DNA of 64,000 bases, taken from positions 37,884,253 to 37,948,252 of the forward strand of contig OW028575.1 in NCBI GenBank assembly GCA_932294295.1. The letters run 5' to 3'. This document shows, piece by piece, positions 9,668 to 23,700 of this stretch (position 1 is its first letter; every line of letters starts with the position of its first letter). Both the position numbers and the translations under genes were made by a program. Source of the DNA: Alitta virens (lineage: Eukaryota > Annelida > Polychaeta > Phyllodocida > Nereididae). The notes beneath the pieces are model-generated. The model worked only from the letters and a program-made list of their open reading frames with translations, was not told where the DNA came from and did no database searches.

Positions 9668-11722
9668 TCAGCACTGAGATGATTGCCATGACGATTTATC
9701 AGAAAAGCTGTTATTCATATGAGACATTCGGTAGTTTTCCAAACTACGTCGAGAAGTACGATCACCATATAATCGCAAAGAGATTTCTCTCATCTTGCAT
9801 TGATCGTTCTGCAGAGAAGCGTCCTCATCTACCTCATACCCTTTGTCACTAGAGTGCCCATCTTGCCCAACTGGTCTGTTAATGCCCACACTGTGATGTT
9901 CGTTTTGGTGTGGTTGAGTTGGGTATGATGGCTTGACAGGGTAGTGGTAAGGAGGAGGACCAGGCTTCACTGAATTTGGGTACGGATGATCCACCTTAGT
10001 CCTAACGTTATTGAAATGAACATCATTCAAGTTCAACTGCTGATGGCGAGCAGTAGGGTGCACCTGTTGGTTACCTGCATGAAGGTTGTGAGAAAGCCGA
10101 GGGTCAGAATTAGCCATGTGCCTTTGGTTTGCATGTACCCCATCAGAAATTAGTTCATGTTCTTCAAGAGGTAATCCAGGTGCATAGACATCTCCAAGGT
10201 TTTCATAGAGTGGAACATGTTTTGCTCCAGTCGGCCTAAATCCTACGCCAACTGAAGAATTATAAAATTGCGAGGGGACTGCTTTCGAAGTACTGCTCTT
10301 GAATTGGCTAACTGGGTCAGTGCTGTTTTGTACAGAGTGTGTTTGGTCTTCAGGGAGAGGAATTTCTTCAACGTGACTCAACCGCTCTTCCCCATAGTTG
10401 GGAGAATTCAAACCACCAGTGTAGATATACTGGAGTATGCTGCTGTCGAGTGATGATGGTGTTGACACAGTAGTTGGGGTGCCATCATTTGCACCCTGCC
10501 TCGGTTGATCTGATGTCAATGACGGATGGAACGCAGAGGAATCCGAGTCTTTTGAATCCTCATACCATGGTTTTGATCCCTCAAATGATTTATTCACTGC
10601 ATGGCTATCCATATCAGTGGGTAATGTATGATTTTCAGGCAGGGCCACAGATGGATTCTCATTGGTATTCTTCTTGTGCCGGTCGTATGGTGGAGGAGGT
10701 TTATACTCATGAGGACGCACATAGCAAATGAAGCCCGATGAGGGTCCATGACCCAGCTTGCTCGCAGAACTCATAGACTTACTAGCAATGTCCTCTGGAT
10801 TACTTTCAGCCCAATGTTCATTGACAGGAGTAGTTGGCTCCTGAATGTCATCTCCAAATGTAACTGTTCGGCCAGCGGTCCTGAATGCACTTTTTACTGG
10901 TGTGTCACTGTGACTCTCCGGGATCCTGCCCAGATGTAGCGAACAGCTTTGTATTGATCCAGTGCCATCTGTTTTAAAAGCCTGCCTGTTGTCAGTTTCT
11001 GTATAGATTGAGTCATTCTGGGGATATTCTTTGCTCTTGTAATCTGCATTGTCATATTGAGTTGCTGGTTCTGAAGTTTGCTTGGTAACTAGCTGAGAAC
11101 TAGGTGCAACGTCCTCATGTGTTTGTAAAATATTATATCTATGAATTTCTTCCAGAGCAATTTGATGTTCTTTCGTTTCAGCCAAAATCTTCTGAGATAT
11201 ATATGTTGGGTCCAGAAGGGTTTTGTTGTCCTCCTTAATAACAGTTTTGTCTTCTTGACCATCTGGACTGTCATGGTGATGCCTGGAAGTCTTCTGCTTG
11301 CCATCTGAGATGGTTATTTTTTCTTGACTGCCAGTCAGTGTTCTATCACTTGCCCAGCTCTTGGTGGAGGTGGTGGATTCCCGTATACGTGTTCGCTTGA
11401 ATGTCATCGATGAATTGCTCTTTTGGGTTAATGTACTGCTGGTTGACATTGTGGATATTCTATTTTGTCCCGATCGTGTGAGAGCTGGTGCAGCATCTTC
11501 ACTGTCACTGCTGTATTCTTGGGGCATCCTGTGTGAGCTCCTTCGATGGTGTCGAGGGTGGGAGATGGACTCAAGAACAACTTGGTCATGATCAGAAGGC
11601 TGGTCAGTGTCATCGGCACTCGTACTACCAGGGCTGCTGTACTTCTGTCTGATTTCATTTTGATAGGCCAATTGTAGTGAGAGGTCAGAGCTTTTTAGCC
11701 TTTGCAGAGAGAGGGGTTTGAC
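9668..11722 (-). CDS. TTC28: TTC28 exon 16, disordered C-terminal tail
   Basis: Acceptor TTTTTGCAG at 11723-11731; stop at 9668. 684 residues rich in Ser, His, Pro and Asp. Contains KPPPPYDRH and PGPPPYHYP (PPxY, WW-domain ligands) and a helical DPTYISQKILAETKEHQIAL that resembles the vertebrate TTC28 tail motif. Confidence 0.92.
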   Translation of the reverse strand, partial: VKPLSLQRLKSSDLSLQLAYQNEIRQKYSSPGSTSADDTDQPSDHDQVVLESISHPRHHRRSSHRMPQEYSSDSEDAAPALTRSGQNRISTMSTSSTLTQKSNSSMTFKRTRIRESTTSTKSWASDRTLTGSQEKITISDGKQKTSRHHHDSPDGQEDKTVIKEDNKTLLDPTYISQKILAETKEHQIALEEIHRYNILQTHEDVAPSSQLVTKQTSEPATQYDNADYKSKEYPQNDSIYTETDNRQAFKTDGTGSIQSCSLHLGRIPESHSDTPVKSAFRTAGRTVTFGDDIQEPTTPVNEHWAESNPEDIASKSMSSASKLGHGPSSGFICYVRPHEYKPPPPYDRHKKNTNENPSVALPENHTLPTDMDSHAVNKSFEGSKPWYEDSKDSDSSAFHPSLTSDQPRQGANDGTPTTVSTPSSLDSSILQYIYTGGLNSPNYGEERLSHVEEIPLPEDQTHSVQNSTDPVSQFKSSTSKAVPSQFYNSSVGVGFRPTGAKHVPLYENLGDVYAPGLPLEEHELISDGVHANQRHMANSDPRLSHNLHAGNQQVHPTARHQQLNLNDVHFNNVRTKVDHPYPNSVKPGPPPYHYPVKPSYPTQPHQNEHHSVGINRPVGQDGHSSDKGYEVDEDASLQNDQCKMREISLRLYGDRTSRRSLENYRMSHMNNSFSDKSSWQSSQC

Positions 11723-14700
11723 CTGCAAAAATGAAAACAAGAATGAGTACAAGGATCAACAGGAAAACCTGCTGTTTGTGGCAAGGAGTCCATTGCGAAG
11801 GAAAGTTCAAACACTGGTATCTTGTACATGTTTATGTTTTTTTTTTTTTTTAAGGTAATCCAATGAACAAAACAATAGAACACATTGCTCTAACACTTAC
11901 AGAAGTGTCAGCTCTTCCAGCCGATGGGAGTTTGCTGACTTCAGCGGGATTGAAGAATGATTTCCGCTTTGTTCTAGGCGAGTTATGAGGTGAGCTGCCT
12001 TTAGACATGTTGGAGGTTGATGTCCCAGATCCTGTTGAGTTGAGCGATTCCATTGAGCTTGAGCTGTCTAGCAACAGAGCTCTTGGCGCATCTTGAGTAT
12101 CTGCAATAAGACAAGTGAATCAGCAAAATATGATTGGATTCCAAATTAAAGAACAAGACGCTATTCTCTTCGGACCAGGAGATCCCTTGGAATATTATAT
12201 AAAAGATCCACAAGATCAGCAAACGTTTCTAAGTAATGACAAATCATGTTCATGATGTAAACTGGTACAGCTGTTTCTTCCATAAAGTGGCAGATGAATA
12301 TCTAACACAGAGGTTGAAAAGTGCATCAAGGGAACTTACCAAACACAGCAACAAGGGCCTGAAGTGCAAAGGATAGTGACCTGCGGTTGACCTGCTTGCC
12401 TGCTTTCACAGTGACCTCGTCCTTGCCAACTTCCAAAAGGTCAAATCCCTGAGAAGCCAGAAATTCATGGCAACCGGGAGCATGCCACAGCCGCACTGGA
12501 ATTGACAACTGCGCTGCTCCAGATTCCCCAGTGAATTTGCTGCTGACATCCCTCATCTGTAAATAAAAGCAACAAAATATCTCCTTGATTTCTTTTGATC
12601 ATAACAACAATATCAATATCTGTAAAAGTATGCAATAGTTACATTTGGAAGGTATTACCATATTGCAAGTTCTTTAAAAATATAAATGCTTTAACAGTAC
12701 AGTACAAGCCAAAATTACCATAGACAACATAAAAGATGCACAGACAGCCCAGTCATTGTGACTTTGGATATCATGCCTTTTTTCACCCACTATCCCCATT
12801 ATGTCATGAGTTCATGTATTATAATTACCATGGTTGTAAGAGCTTCTCCAACTTCAGCATGAGCAATCATCTTTGACAGGGCCATGAGAGTTGGAACAGG
12901 AAGTCCTGGAAGAAATGTATTTGCATAAGATATAGTTACTGCAAAGTGCTGCAAATTAAGTGCAATGAAACAATAGCAACTAGAATGGCAACCTACCAAG
13001 CAGAGCTTGCAAACTGGCACTGCACTGAGCAAGGCGATCTCCAGGATCAGACACAGGAAAGAAAACCGCAGGAGGTAGATTATTGACACCAGGTTCAAAT
13101 CGAAACCCAACAGAAGTCAGGAGGTCCCTCCAGCCAGACACATCCCCCACCTTGTTTTCAATGCTTGCTTGAGTGGTGTACATTGCATTCCTTTGGCCTT
13201 GGTGAATCCGTTGTAGCGATTTTTCAACCTGTAAATACCATGACAATGAAACTTTTTAATCATATATATATAAATAGAACATACAAGTTGCTAAGACAGG
13301 ATCTATCTTTAAGAATAACCAGTGTTTGTTTCAAGTGCAAAACTTTGTACTTCATGCGATCAATGACATGGTATTGATTGACTGTTGTATGTTCTGAATT
13401 ACCCATGCCGTTACTTTTTGTGAAAATGACATATGAATTATGTTGTCTTACAGAAGAATAGAAATCATGCATAATGGAAACCCCACACAAAATGGGACAA
13501 TTCAAAGCAAAATATGCCTTGCAATTTTTCTTTTGCCAGGGAAAGTAGTGTGATGCACTTACCAAATGAAGAACTACTCTCATAGCCTCTCGAGATTTGG
13601 CTGGTGTCCGTAGAAGTTGGCACAATGAGTGTCCCATTAGGGCCACTTTGCTGCTGAGTTTAATGTCTGATCCTACGAGAGCCCAACCTGCCCAGTTAGA
13701 TGGATGAGAGTACTGTCTAGATGTCTGTACAGTGCGCATGGCCTCTGACAAAGCTTGACTGCTTTTGTGGCCCTGCAGCAAGTTTGTGTAGAAAGAACGA
13801 AGTAGCAGTCTGGAAGCCATGTCAGTCACAGGCCACAGGGAGAATAACACACACTGCGCACCAGCCGCAAGAAAAGCACGAGTCAGGCCAACGACTCCAT
13901 CAGAGTTCACCCTACCAGCTCGGTCATCTGTGTGACCAGAGCTAAGAACAACTAGTTTTGCCATGATCTTGATGTTGAGTACATCTGCAGCCGTCAGTAA
14001 ATAATCCGATAGGGGTGGGCCATCCATGCTGAGGTCACTTGCAGCACTCTCATTAAGGTCAATTCGTTCCAAGTTACCATGGATGGAAGTTGTACCAGCT
14101 GAGAATTCTCCAGGTGACAAGACAACTGCTGCCAATTTCCATGATATGTGTGTAGCGAAGTGACATACTTCAGCCTTCTGCATACTTTTCAAGACAGTTT
14201 CTTTGGTGGCTGATGATCCAGTGAGTGCCTTGACTCCCAGTAATTCTCCAACTGCACGACACTCTTGCTCAGCACCTGGTAACGGCACCCACTGCCATTG
14301 TTCCATAACACTTACAGGAAGACGTGGATTGCCTATGATGACTGCCCCTGTGCAATCAGGGTTGTATTGGTTATGTTTGCATAGTGCTTGGCTGGCATGG
14401 AGGGCTCTTATCGAGGGAGCAGCCATCAAACTGTACCTCTCATACAAACAAGGTCCCACTTGGGAAGCCTTGAGAACAGCGAATGGAATGAGGTAAAGAT
14501 CACCCTGTAGGACAAGTATCAGTTCAGAATTAGATTGTTTGTTGCTGGCAGGAGGCAGGTATTCCTCCATGGGAGCTATAAGTAGTTCATACAAAGCTTG
14601 CAGCGGAGCTTTGTTGTTCCAGTTCTGGTTACGGCCCAACAAACTGTGTCCTCCCACACTGAACAAGCTTGTTAGACTGTAGCTGCTTGAATTGAAGACA

Positions 14701-17700
14701 TGATTGCGATTGACTAATCGCAAGAACCCAGTCCTGTCATTCTCTGCATTTAAGCGACCTCCGAGTTCTTCAAGATGTTGCTGCCACAAATCGTCAGCTT
14801 CACTTTCAGTCTCACTCATTACAACTGATGATCGGCTCAGGGAAGGTCTGCAACAAACAATTACAACTTTACAAACATTCTTAATTTTGGACAACTGTGC
14901 AACAGGTATATTATCTGATCCTTATATGGATGGGTAAAAAAACTGTTTGTCATGATAAGCTCACCGAGAGCTTTGACAAAATCAGGTACAAATGAATGCT
15001 GGTTCTATACCAACCTGGATGAACTGAGGTGGGGTTCCACACCAAGAGATTCTCGAACATGACCCACATACTGGTCAAGAACAGATGTCGTGGATGGAGT
15101 GAAGGACTTGATGCTTTGAGAGTCCTCTGGCTCTGACCCATTATCCAGGTCACCAATGCTGCATTCATGAAACTTCACTATACCTAAGAAGAAACACAAG
15201 AGAAATTGTTTAAATATCAAAACAGAGAGACATTACATATGCTGGTGCATGTCTTAGTGATGGTAGAGTTGGATGGTTGATCGCAAATCTATACTTGATG
15301 ATAAAATATATAAGTTGGTGCCTGTTGCCTTACCTTGATCAGCAGTAATTAACCAACTGTAAAGGTAACCAGCAGCAATTGAGTAGTATAATACAGCAGC
15401 TCTTTGGTTGGCCACTGTGTCCAAAATGGTGTCTTTGGTCACAGGAGTACTGTCCAGGCCGCTGTACCAACTGTCCATTTGATCCATTTGTTGGCGTTCA
15501 AGCAAGAAATCCACAAATGCTCGAGTTCTGCCACGCTCTGCTACAACTAGTGCTTCATCAGTTCGACCCAATGCAACAAGTACTCTCTGAAAACACAATC
15601 AAGACTAATCAAGAGTGCGCACAAAATGCTATGAAACTACATTCATATGTGTATCTTATAAAATTACCCATCTTATAATCACATTGTGCTTGTCAAATCA
15701 GACTTACTTGCAAAGCTTGATATGAAGCTGTCTGTAAGTCAAAAAGGCTGAGTTTGTAATCATTGCTGATCTGAAATTCCCTCCTGATGGTCTCGAACAG
15801 TTCTGCAGCCCTGTTAAAATATTGTATTATTATTGTACAAAAATGATCTGACATTTATGGGATACCCTGTTGGAAGGGATCCTGTACTTACATATGTACA
15901 CACCAAGCAACCTCACTGGGTCAACTAAATTATAATTATCTAGTGATTTGAACTTCTTACTGATCAAATGTTTGGAGACCTTTGAAAGCCAATTCCAAAC
16001 TCTATTATTTGATTAAAAACATTGCAAGTACATATGTACATATCAACCTTTAGAGAAATTTAACAATTACTTGTATAACTGCTGTTGGGCATCCTCCATC
16101 TCTCCATGGCCCCAGAGTGCCAATCCAAGGCGATGTCGGATCTTAGCTTCATCTTCACGATGCCCCATTTGTTCTGCTATGTTCAGACCCTGCTGAAGAT
16201 ACTGCACAGCCTGCTTGTAATTTCCAACTGAATGGTGTATTCGTCCTGCAGCAAATCAAGTAAATTTTCATCGTTCAAGAAACACAAACAGAAACAAGGT
16301 TTTGACCATCATTGGCTAAAAACCAGTTCAATTTACTTAGGCCAGCATCCCTGTCCTGTTAAATGGAAAGTCATTGTATAAGCTCTCAGCTTACCTAAAC
16401 TGCTGTGGGCCAAGATTTTGGCAGACTTGTCTCCAATTTGAGCCGCAATGCTCAGATGCTGTTCCTGGAGTGTAATAGCCTTGTCATACTCGCCCAATGA
16501 TTCCTGTGAGAGCCCAAGATTGCCATAGGCTCGACCTGCAATACATTATGAATCTTGACTTGTACGTAAAACATTTGGAAATTGAATGTTATGTTGCCCC
16601 ATGTAGGTGTAAGTTATTTGGATTATTCAGGAGTATGGAGGACATAATGAGAAGATAAATATTTCAGCACAATTTCAAAGCCGCAAAGTATACTTATAAC
16701 CTTGGGTCATTTGTCGCAATAATACTATAATACTAGATCCTTGCCATTAAATACAATACATTTGTACAAGTGCAGTTAATTCAAGCTGGACACAAACACA
16801 AACAAGGTTATATCCATCATTAGCTGTTAAACCAATCTGATGTTACACAGGTTAGCATACATGTCCTGTTGAATAGACAACACTCTTCGTTATGTAAAAT
16901 AACAAAGTAACACAGAGAAAGCTTTCCATTACATTATCTTTGATTGCATTCAAAGCGATTGAACACAGAGCTAGCTACTGAGTGTCACAGAGTCTGAATC
17001 AAGAAAAGACAACTCACATTGAACATGAGGATTGTTTGTCCTCTCAGCTATATCAAGGTCAATCTGATGATACTCGAGGGCCTTTTCGTATTCGCCCATC
17101 TGTTGGTAGACTCCACCAAGACCACATGCTGCATCACTCTCTCCTGAGGTGTCACCCATCTCTCTAGCCAGCCTCAACTGGTGCTGGAGACAAGAAATTG
17201 CTTGCTCGAAGTTACACAACATACTATGAAGACAGCCTAGTTCACCATACGCTGATCCTTTAGCTGCTGGTCGATCCATTTCATGGGCCACAACGAGCCG
17301 TTTTTCAAAGCAAACCAGGGCCTGTTGCAGATTACCCAAGGCTTGGTGGGCATTGCCCAACCCACGATAAGCCTTCTCTTGGTCAAGGATGTTATTACAG
17401 CTCTGTGCAATGGCCAAATACTGTTCTTGGCACTTCACTGCTTCTTCATAATCACCAAGTGCTTCATAACAGTCACCAAGGTTGCCATAAGCCTTACCTT
17501 TGGCTGACAGAGCCTGGGATTTGTGTAGCTGTTCTAACAAGGCAAGCTGTTGCTCGAACATCCCAATGGCATCTTCTAAGTGACCGGTGTTCATTTTGGT
17601 TATTCCAAGGTTACCATAAGCATGTGCTTCACCACTTGTGTCTTTAAGTTCCCTTGCCCTATCCAACTGTTCCTCATAGCACCTGTAAGCATTGCTGTAG

Positions 17701-20700
17701 TTACCAAGAGACATATGAACATTACCAAGGTTACCATGTGCCCTGCATTCACCTTTTACGTCACCAGTCTCTTGGTATATTGTCAATTCTTGGTTGTGGT
17801 AAGCCAGTGACTTGTCATACTGGCCCATGAGTCTGTGCACACTGCCCAAATTAGCACAAGCAGTGCCTTCAAGTTTCCTGTCTTTCAAAGATTTTGCTAC
17901 TTGAAACTGTTGATTGAAATAATCTAGAGCTCCTTCATATTCTCCCATCTTGACTAAAACATCCCCTATATTACCAAGAGCACAGTACTTTGCTCCTGCA
18001 TTTTTGGTGATTTCAGTCATGGCCAGGAAGAACTTCTGACATTCAAGAGCTTGGGCATAATCTGCCAAAGCTTTATGAGCCAGTCCCAAGTTGCAGTAGG
18101 CTCGACTCATACTTTCTTTGTCTTGTATGTCCTTGGCAAGTGCAAGGTCCTGCTCATAGTACCGTATGGCTTCTCTGAAATTTGTTAAGCAGTAGTGAGC
18201 ATAGCCTAATTTGTGGCATGCCATACCCTCACTCTTCACATCATTCAGTTCTTGTGACAGATTGAGGAATTGTTCATAGTATGGCACTGCTTCTGCAAAG
18301 TCCTTTTTCTTGCTGTAAAAGTTGCCTAAATTATTCAGTGCCCTGGATTCACTATTCAAGTCCTTCAGCTCCTTGGCCATCTTGAGATGCAGCTTGTAAT
18401 GTTGCAGGGCCTTGTCAAACATATTCAAGGCTTGATAAGCAACAGCCATGTTGCCATGTGTAGATCCCTCTGAATGTCTATCATTGACCTCTTTTGAAAT
18501 CTCTAGCTCCTGTCTGTGATAACGCAAAGCCAGTTCATATTCTTCCATGCTGCTGTATGCATTCCCTATGTTTCCAAACGCCCTACCCTGGCTTGCGCGA
18601 TCTCCTAAGTCTTTTGCAACTTTTAAATGAGCTTGGTGTAATTTTAGAGCAACTTCGAATTCTCCTAAAATTTGATAGATAATACCCATATTTGCACATG
18701 CTCTGCCTTCAGCAACTTTGTCTTTGGTCTGTAGGGCATTATCCAGCTGCTTTTCGTGGTATTCTTTGGCTTTCATGTAATCTGACATGCACCGTGCTGC
18801 ATGGCCTAGACCTGCATAGGCTCGAGCTTCTAATGTCTGATCATTGAGCTCTTTGGCAATGATGAGAACTTGGTTGTGATAGGAAATAGCTTTTTCATAA
18901 TTTCGCCTATAGTGGTGAGCACTGCCCAGATTACTGTATGCTCGAGCTTCCTCGTGTCTGTCTTTCATTTGCTTAGCCAATTTTAAGTGTTCATTGTGAC
19001 ATTCAAGTGCACTGGCAAAGTCCCCCATTGCCAAGTAAACTGCTCCCACATTGCCAATCTCCCTGGCTTCTCGTAGTTTGTCTCTTTCCTGCTTGATGAG
19101 CAAGACACACTGCTTATGACTGGCCAAAGCATTCGGATAATCTCCAATCGCAGTGTAGACATGGCCCAGACTACTAAGGGCATCTGAAGCAGTGTGTCTC
19201 TCCTTCAGTCTCATGGCCAGGACCAAACGGAAGCGGTGGTGTGTCAGAGCCTCCTTGTAGTTGCCCTTGGAGAAATATGCTGATCCCAGGTTGCCATGCG
19301 CACGACACTCACCATCTTGGTCTCCTGAAGACATCAAAATCAAATATTAACTATTAGGCTAATTCTTGTACCATATAACATGTATAAGAAAGTATCAGTC
19401 AAGTATAACTGGCAGTAAGGGACATAGTGGTATGGTATATGTGCAATAATTAGATCCAGAAAAATATGATCTCAGTTAATGATAATTTACTATAACAATC
19501 ACTTACATCTGGGTTGAACTTTCTCTTTAAGAGACACAAGCTATTAGGTTCTACAGCCAGAGTTGACGAGTTCTGATCACACAGTACTTTTCTCTGATGA
19601 TGTAATATTATTTGGTATTTCAGACTAGGCTAGTTAGAATAATTTTTGTTTTTTACTGTCAATCCTATACATTGAAATGCACCCCAGCATACTCACCTAA
19701 TGACTTAGCAATGGCCAAATCTTGTAACATGCAGGCAATGGCCTTGTCCACATTTCCCTGGCGCCAATGAGCACTGCTTAAAGCGGAGAAAACCGATCCT
19801 CGGAGTTTCAAGCTACAGGTGCCAATTCGCAATGCTGATTCCAACACAACCAAAGATGCAGCATAACAGGTCAAGGACAGCAGCTCCTGTCCTACCACTG
19901 AGATGATCACAAATGGACTTTGGTCAAGCTTCATCTTTCGCAGCTGGTTAAGTACTGGGCCAAATTTATCTGTAAAATAGATACAAAGCTCCATAACACT
20001 GCCCATCTTGCAAATAGCATTTTGCTCTTAAATCAACCGAATAAGACTCATTGTCAATATTATGCCAAAAAGATTGGTATAAGACAATGATCTATTTCCT
20101 TTTATAGCTTAGCCATACTAGTTCTAATGAATGCTACGCTACCTTTGTGTTAAATATGGCAATTTCTAAACTTTAGCCACACTGGAAAGGTGGCCATGGA
20201 ATATATTTAGAAGACTAACCTTTCAGAAATGAGTTTAGCACAGCCTCCACGAAGCCTGATAACAGCTGAGGGCTTTTGGGGTCCTGGGCCAGACCGGAAG
20301 CCAGCACAGCCAGGGCATCCGCATCCTTGCCAAGGGCTTGCAGGGCCAGACCTTCCCTGTAGTAGGCCTGCAATCAAATAACACCGAAGTTAATCACTTT
20401 ACTGACCTTCCATTGAAAGGCATGGAGAGCAATTGGTTTGCAACAAGATATTTCAATCAAGTGAGCAGGCTCACTTGTGACACTAAGGCAGTGACAAAAC
20501 ACATTTTGTGGATATTATCATCTATAGTGAAAATATAAACACAAGGTATTTCCTAAAATGTAGACACTGTGTGACCTTGACAATATCTGAAGAAGCTGTA
20601 ATACAGAGAAGAACAAACGGGCGTTGTGGCCAGGCTCTGTTGTCATTTTTGCCTCATTGACCTCTCTTTGCACTTAGATATAATACTGTGACATCATCAA

Positions 20701-23700
20701 TAGACAATGGCCATGGTGAGATCATAGAGTGCAAGAACAATGGAGACGTAATGATGTCATAATATATCACGTAATCAAAATGAGGTCAATGTGGCAAAAT
20801 TGCCAACATGGCTGCTGTGCGAAAAGGGAATCTAAACTCGTCATGTGAATACGGAACTTCCATTGACTGAGGGACTGCTTTAGCCAATGGGAGTCTTGGG
20901 ATTCACGTGATGTCCTCTGCAGCTCAGGAGTTCACTTTCCAAGTCTATATCTAAAAAACAAAACTCCAGAGGACGTCATGTGGATACAGGACTCCCATTG
21001 GTAGTGGGACTTCCTTAGCCAATGGAAGTCTTTGATTTACATGACGTCCTCTGGAGTTTTATTTCCAGGTCCATGAAATCTGCTGTAAGATCCCAGGTAT
21101 GAGCTGTGTCTCAGTTGGAGCAGTAAAATGAATAGCTGACCTCCGTACATGCACAAGGGCAATAAGACCCTACTCATGGGATAAATTTGTAATGTGGTAC
21201 TAACCTCCAAAACCTCATCTTCTTTAGAATCATTACGTCTACCACTTACAGACTGACTGAGCATCGGACCAGCCGCGCTTGAACGATAGTAGTACTATCG
21301 CATACAAAATTTCTGGTCAACCCCAAAGTTCTACAGAACCACAACTACAAGAGATTATTGTGCCACAGCGCAAGATCATGTCAAGAAGAAGGAAGGTAGA
21401 AAAAATTCCCAGAACAGTAACTTAGACAAGACTTAGCACATTTTCTGTGCTGGCCCATGTCAAACCCCCGACTTTAGGTATCACCCACAACACAGGTGCA
21501 ACAAGTTCAACACGTCTCAGGACAAAAACTGCAACAGGTTGGTATACTACTGGTCTAGTCTGTGGTTCCAGACATTATATTTCAACAGAAAATTTGTCCT
21601 CAGACAGACCAGATTCAAGTCTATCACATTCACTTGGTTGTGTTGGAAAGTTATCATATTTTGCCTTGTACTCGGTGTCTATGCTTGGACAATTAAAAGT
21701 CCCCACCCATGAGGTAAATGTGGAAATGGTGTGGAATGCAAAGCGTATCATCTCACCTCGTCCGCCTCTGCATGGTAACTGCAAAATGATACCTAAGCTG
21801 GCTTAGCTTCAGGCCAGCAGCACTGTTTGGGTTTAGTGTCTGCTATCCTTGATAAAGTGTTTTTCCGACATTACAATTTACACACTGGACAAGCCTGTTC
21901 AACCTTGAGACTTTCTCAATTCCCGAGGGTCAGCTGAGGAGTATACACCAGCATGTAGCCAGTTATGGTACTAAGTCGAAGCACTCTACAATTGCCTTTA
22001 CTGCCTGTAGCCAAGTAGCCATTTTATCCTGGGTGGAGTAAACCACAGCTTAAGCAAGACTTGCCCAGTTATCAATGGCCGGGTTGGAACCCACGACCAT
22101 GCGCACACGAGTCCAACCCACTTCTCCAAAGGACCATTGCATCCACATGCATCACAGCCCTATTTGATGGTTTATAGTTTATGGAGGAATATTCATATTT
22201 CACACATAAGAGATAATTTGAAAATGCCTCAAACCAATCTTTAGCAGTTCCCAGTCAGCCACTAAATTTCCAAACACAGTTCCCAGTCAGTTCATAGTTA
22301 GTTTCTACTGGATGCAGTTACACCAAGTTACTATTGCAAAAAAAAGCTTATCTGATATAAAGGATTCACCCATGTAAAGTGTAACTTTAATTAACTTCTT
22401 TGGATCACTCATTTTGCCCAGTCTACAGTTTTAGAATGTGAAGGAACATTGTATAAAGATGAACTGGTTTCTGATTTATTATCTGTCAAAATCCACAAAT
22501 TAACTCTGAATGGGCGTTCACATAGCCAGCCATATGCATATTCCTCCCTCTGAGAGTAAATAAAAAAAAAGGTTTTAAAATGCAATATTTGAGTCATGGA
22601 ACACTCCTCACAGTCCATCGACAAAACGATCAAAAACCTACAACCCATCACGAGTAATGACCTGGCTCAGACTATGCAGTAATTAGCTTCAAAGAGTGAA
22701 TTACTTTGCTCACGCAACAACTGCCTGAAATACCATTTACGATCATCAAAACAAACAAAACGGCTAATTAATAGGTGACACTTCATGATAACACAGGAAT
22801 GGCTTTTATGTCAAACCTGAAACTTTTTACATACAATAAGTTTCTCATATGTTTGTGCTCCTCAAAATTACAGAGGCAGGCACAGCTTCAAATACTGAGA
22901 CTGATATATACTCATCTGTAATTCTCATACATTTTGAGCTTCAACTAAAGTGAGAAATATCTGCACAGCTGTGATTCTCATGTCTACATCTTCAAATAAA
23001 CTGAGAAATATCTGCACAGCTGTGATTCTCATGTTTACATCTTCAAATAAACTGAGAAATATCTGCACAGCTGTGATTCTCATGTTTACATCTTCAAATA
23101 AACTGAGAAAGATCTGCACAGCTGTGATTCTCAAGTTTACATCTTCAAATAAACTGAGAAATATCTGCACAGCTGTGATTCTCATGTTTACATCTTCTAA
23201 ATAAACTGAGAAATATCTGCACAGCTGTGATTCTCATGTTTACATCTTCTAAATAAATTTGAGAAATATCTGCACAGCTGTGATTCTCATGTTTACATCT
23301 TCAAATAAACTGAGAAATATCTGCACTGCTGTGATTCTCATGTTTACATCTTCAAATAAACTGAGAAATATCTGCACAGCTGTGATTCTCATGTTTACAT
23401 CTTCTAAATAAATTTGAGAAATATCTGCACAGCTGTGATTCTCATGTTTACATCTTCAAATAAACTGAGAAATATCTGCACTGCTGTGATTCTCATGTTT
23501 ACATCTTCAAATAAACTGAGAAATATCTGCACAGCTGTGATTCTCATGTTTACATCTTCTAAATAAATTTGAGAAATATCTGCACAGCTGTGATCCTCAT
23601 GTGTACATCTCCAAAACAAATTGAGAAATATCTGCACAGCTGTGATTCTCATGTTTACATCTTCAATAATAAACTAAGAAATATCTGCTAAGCAGTGATG

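Noticed and set aside
21447..21806. 119-codon plus-strand frame
   Set aside because: Lies partly in SINE family B and shows no domain.
22925..23652. Open frames of 80 or more codons on both strands
   Set aside because: Produced by the 51-bp minisatellite, whose period is a multiple of three; no domain or splice context.
22951..23695. CRISPR-like regular repeats
   Set aside because: Units are contiguous with no unique spacers, and the DNA is animal nuclear.
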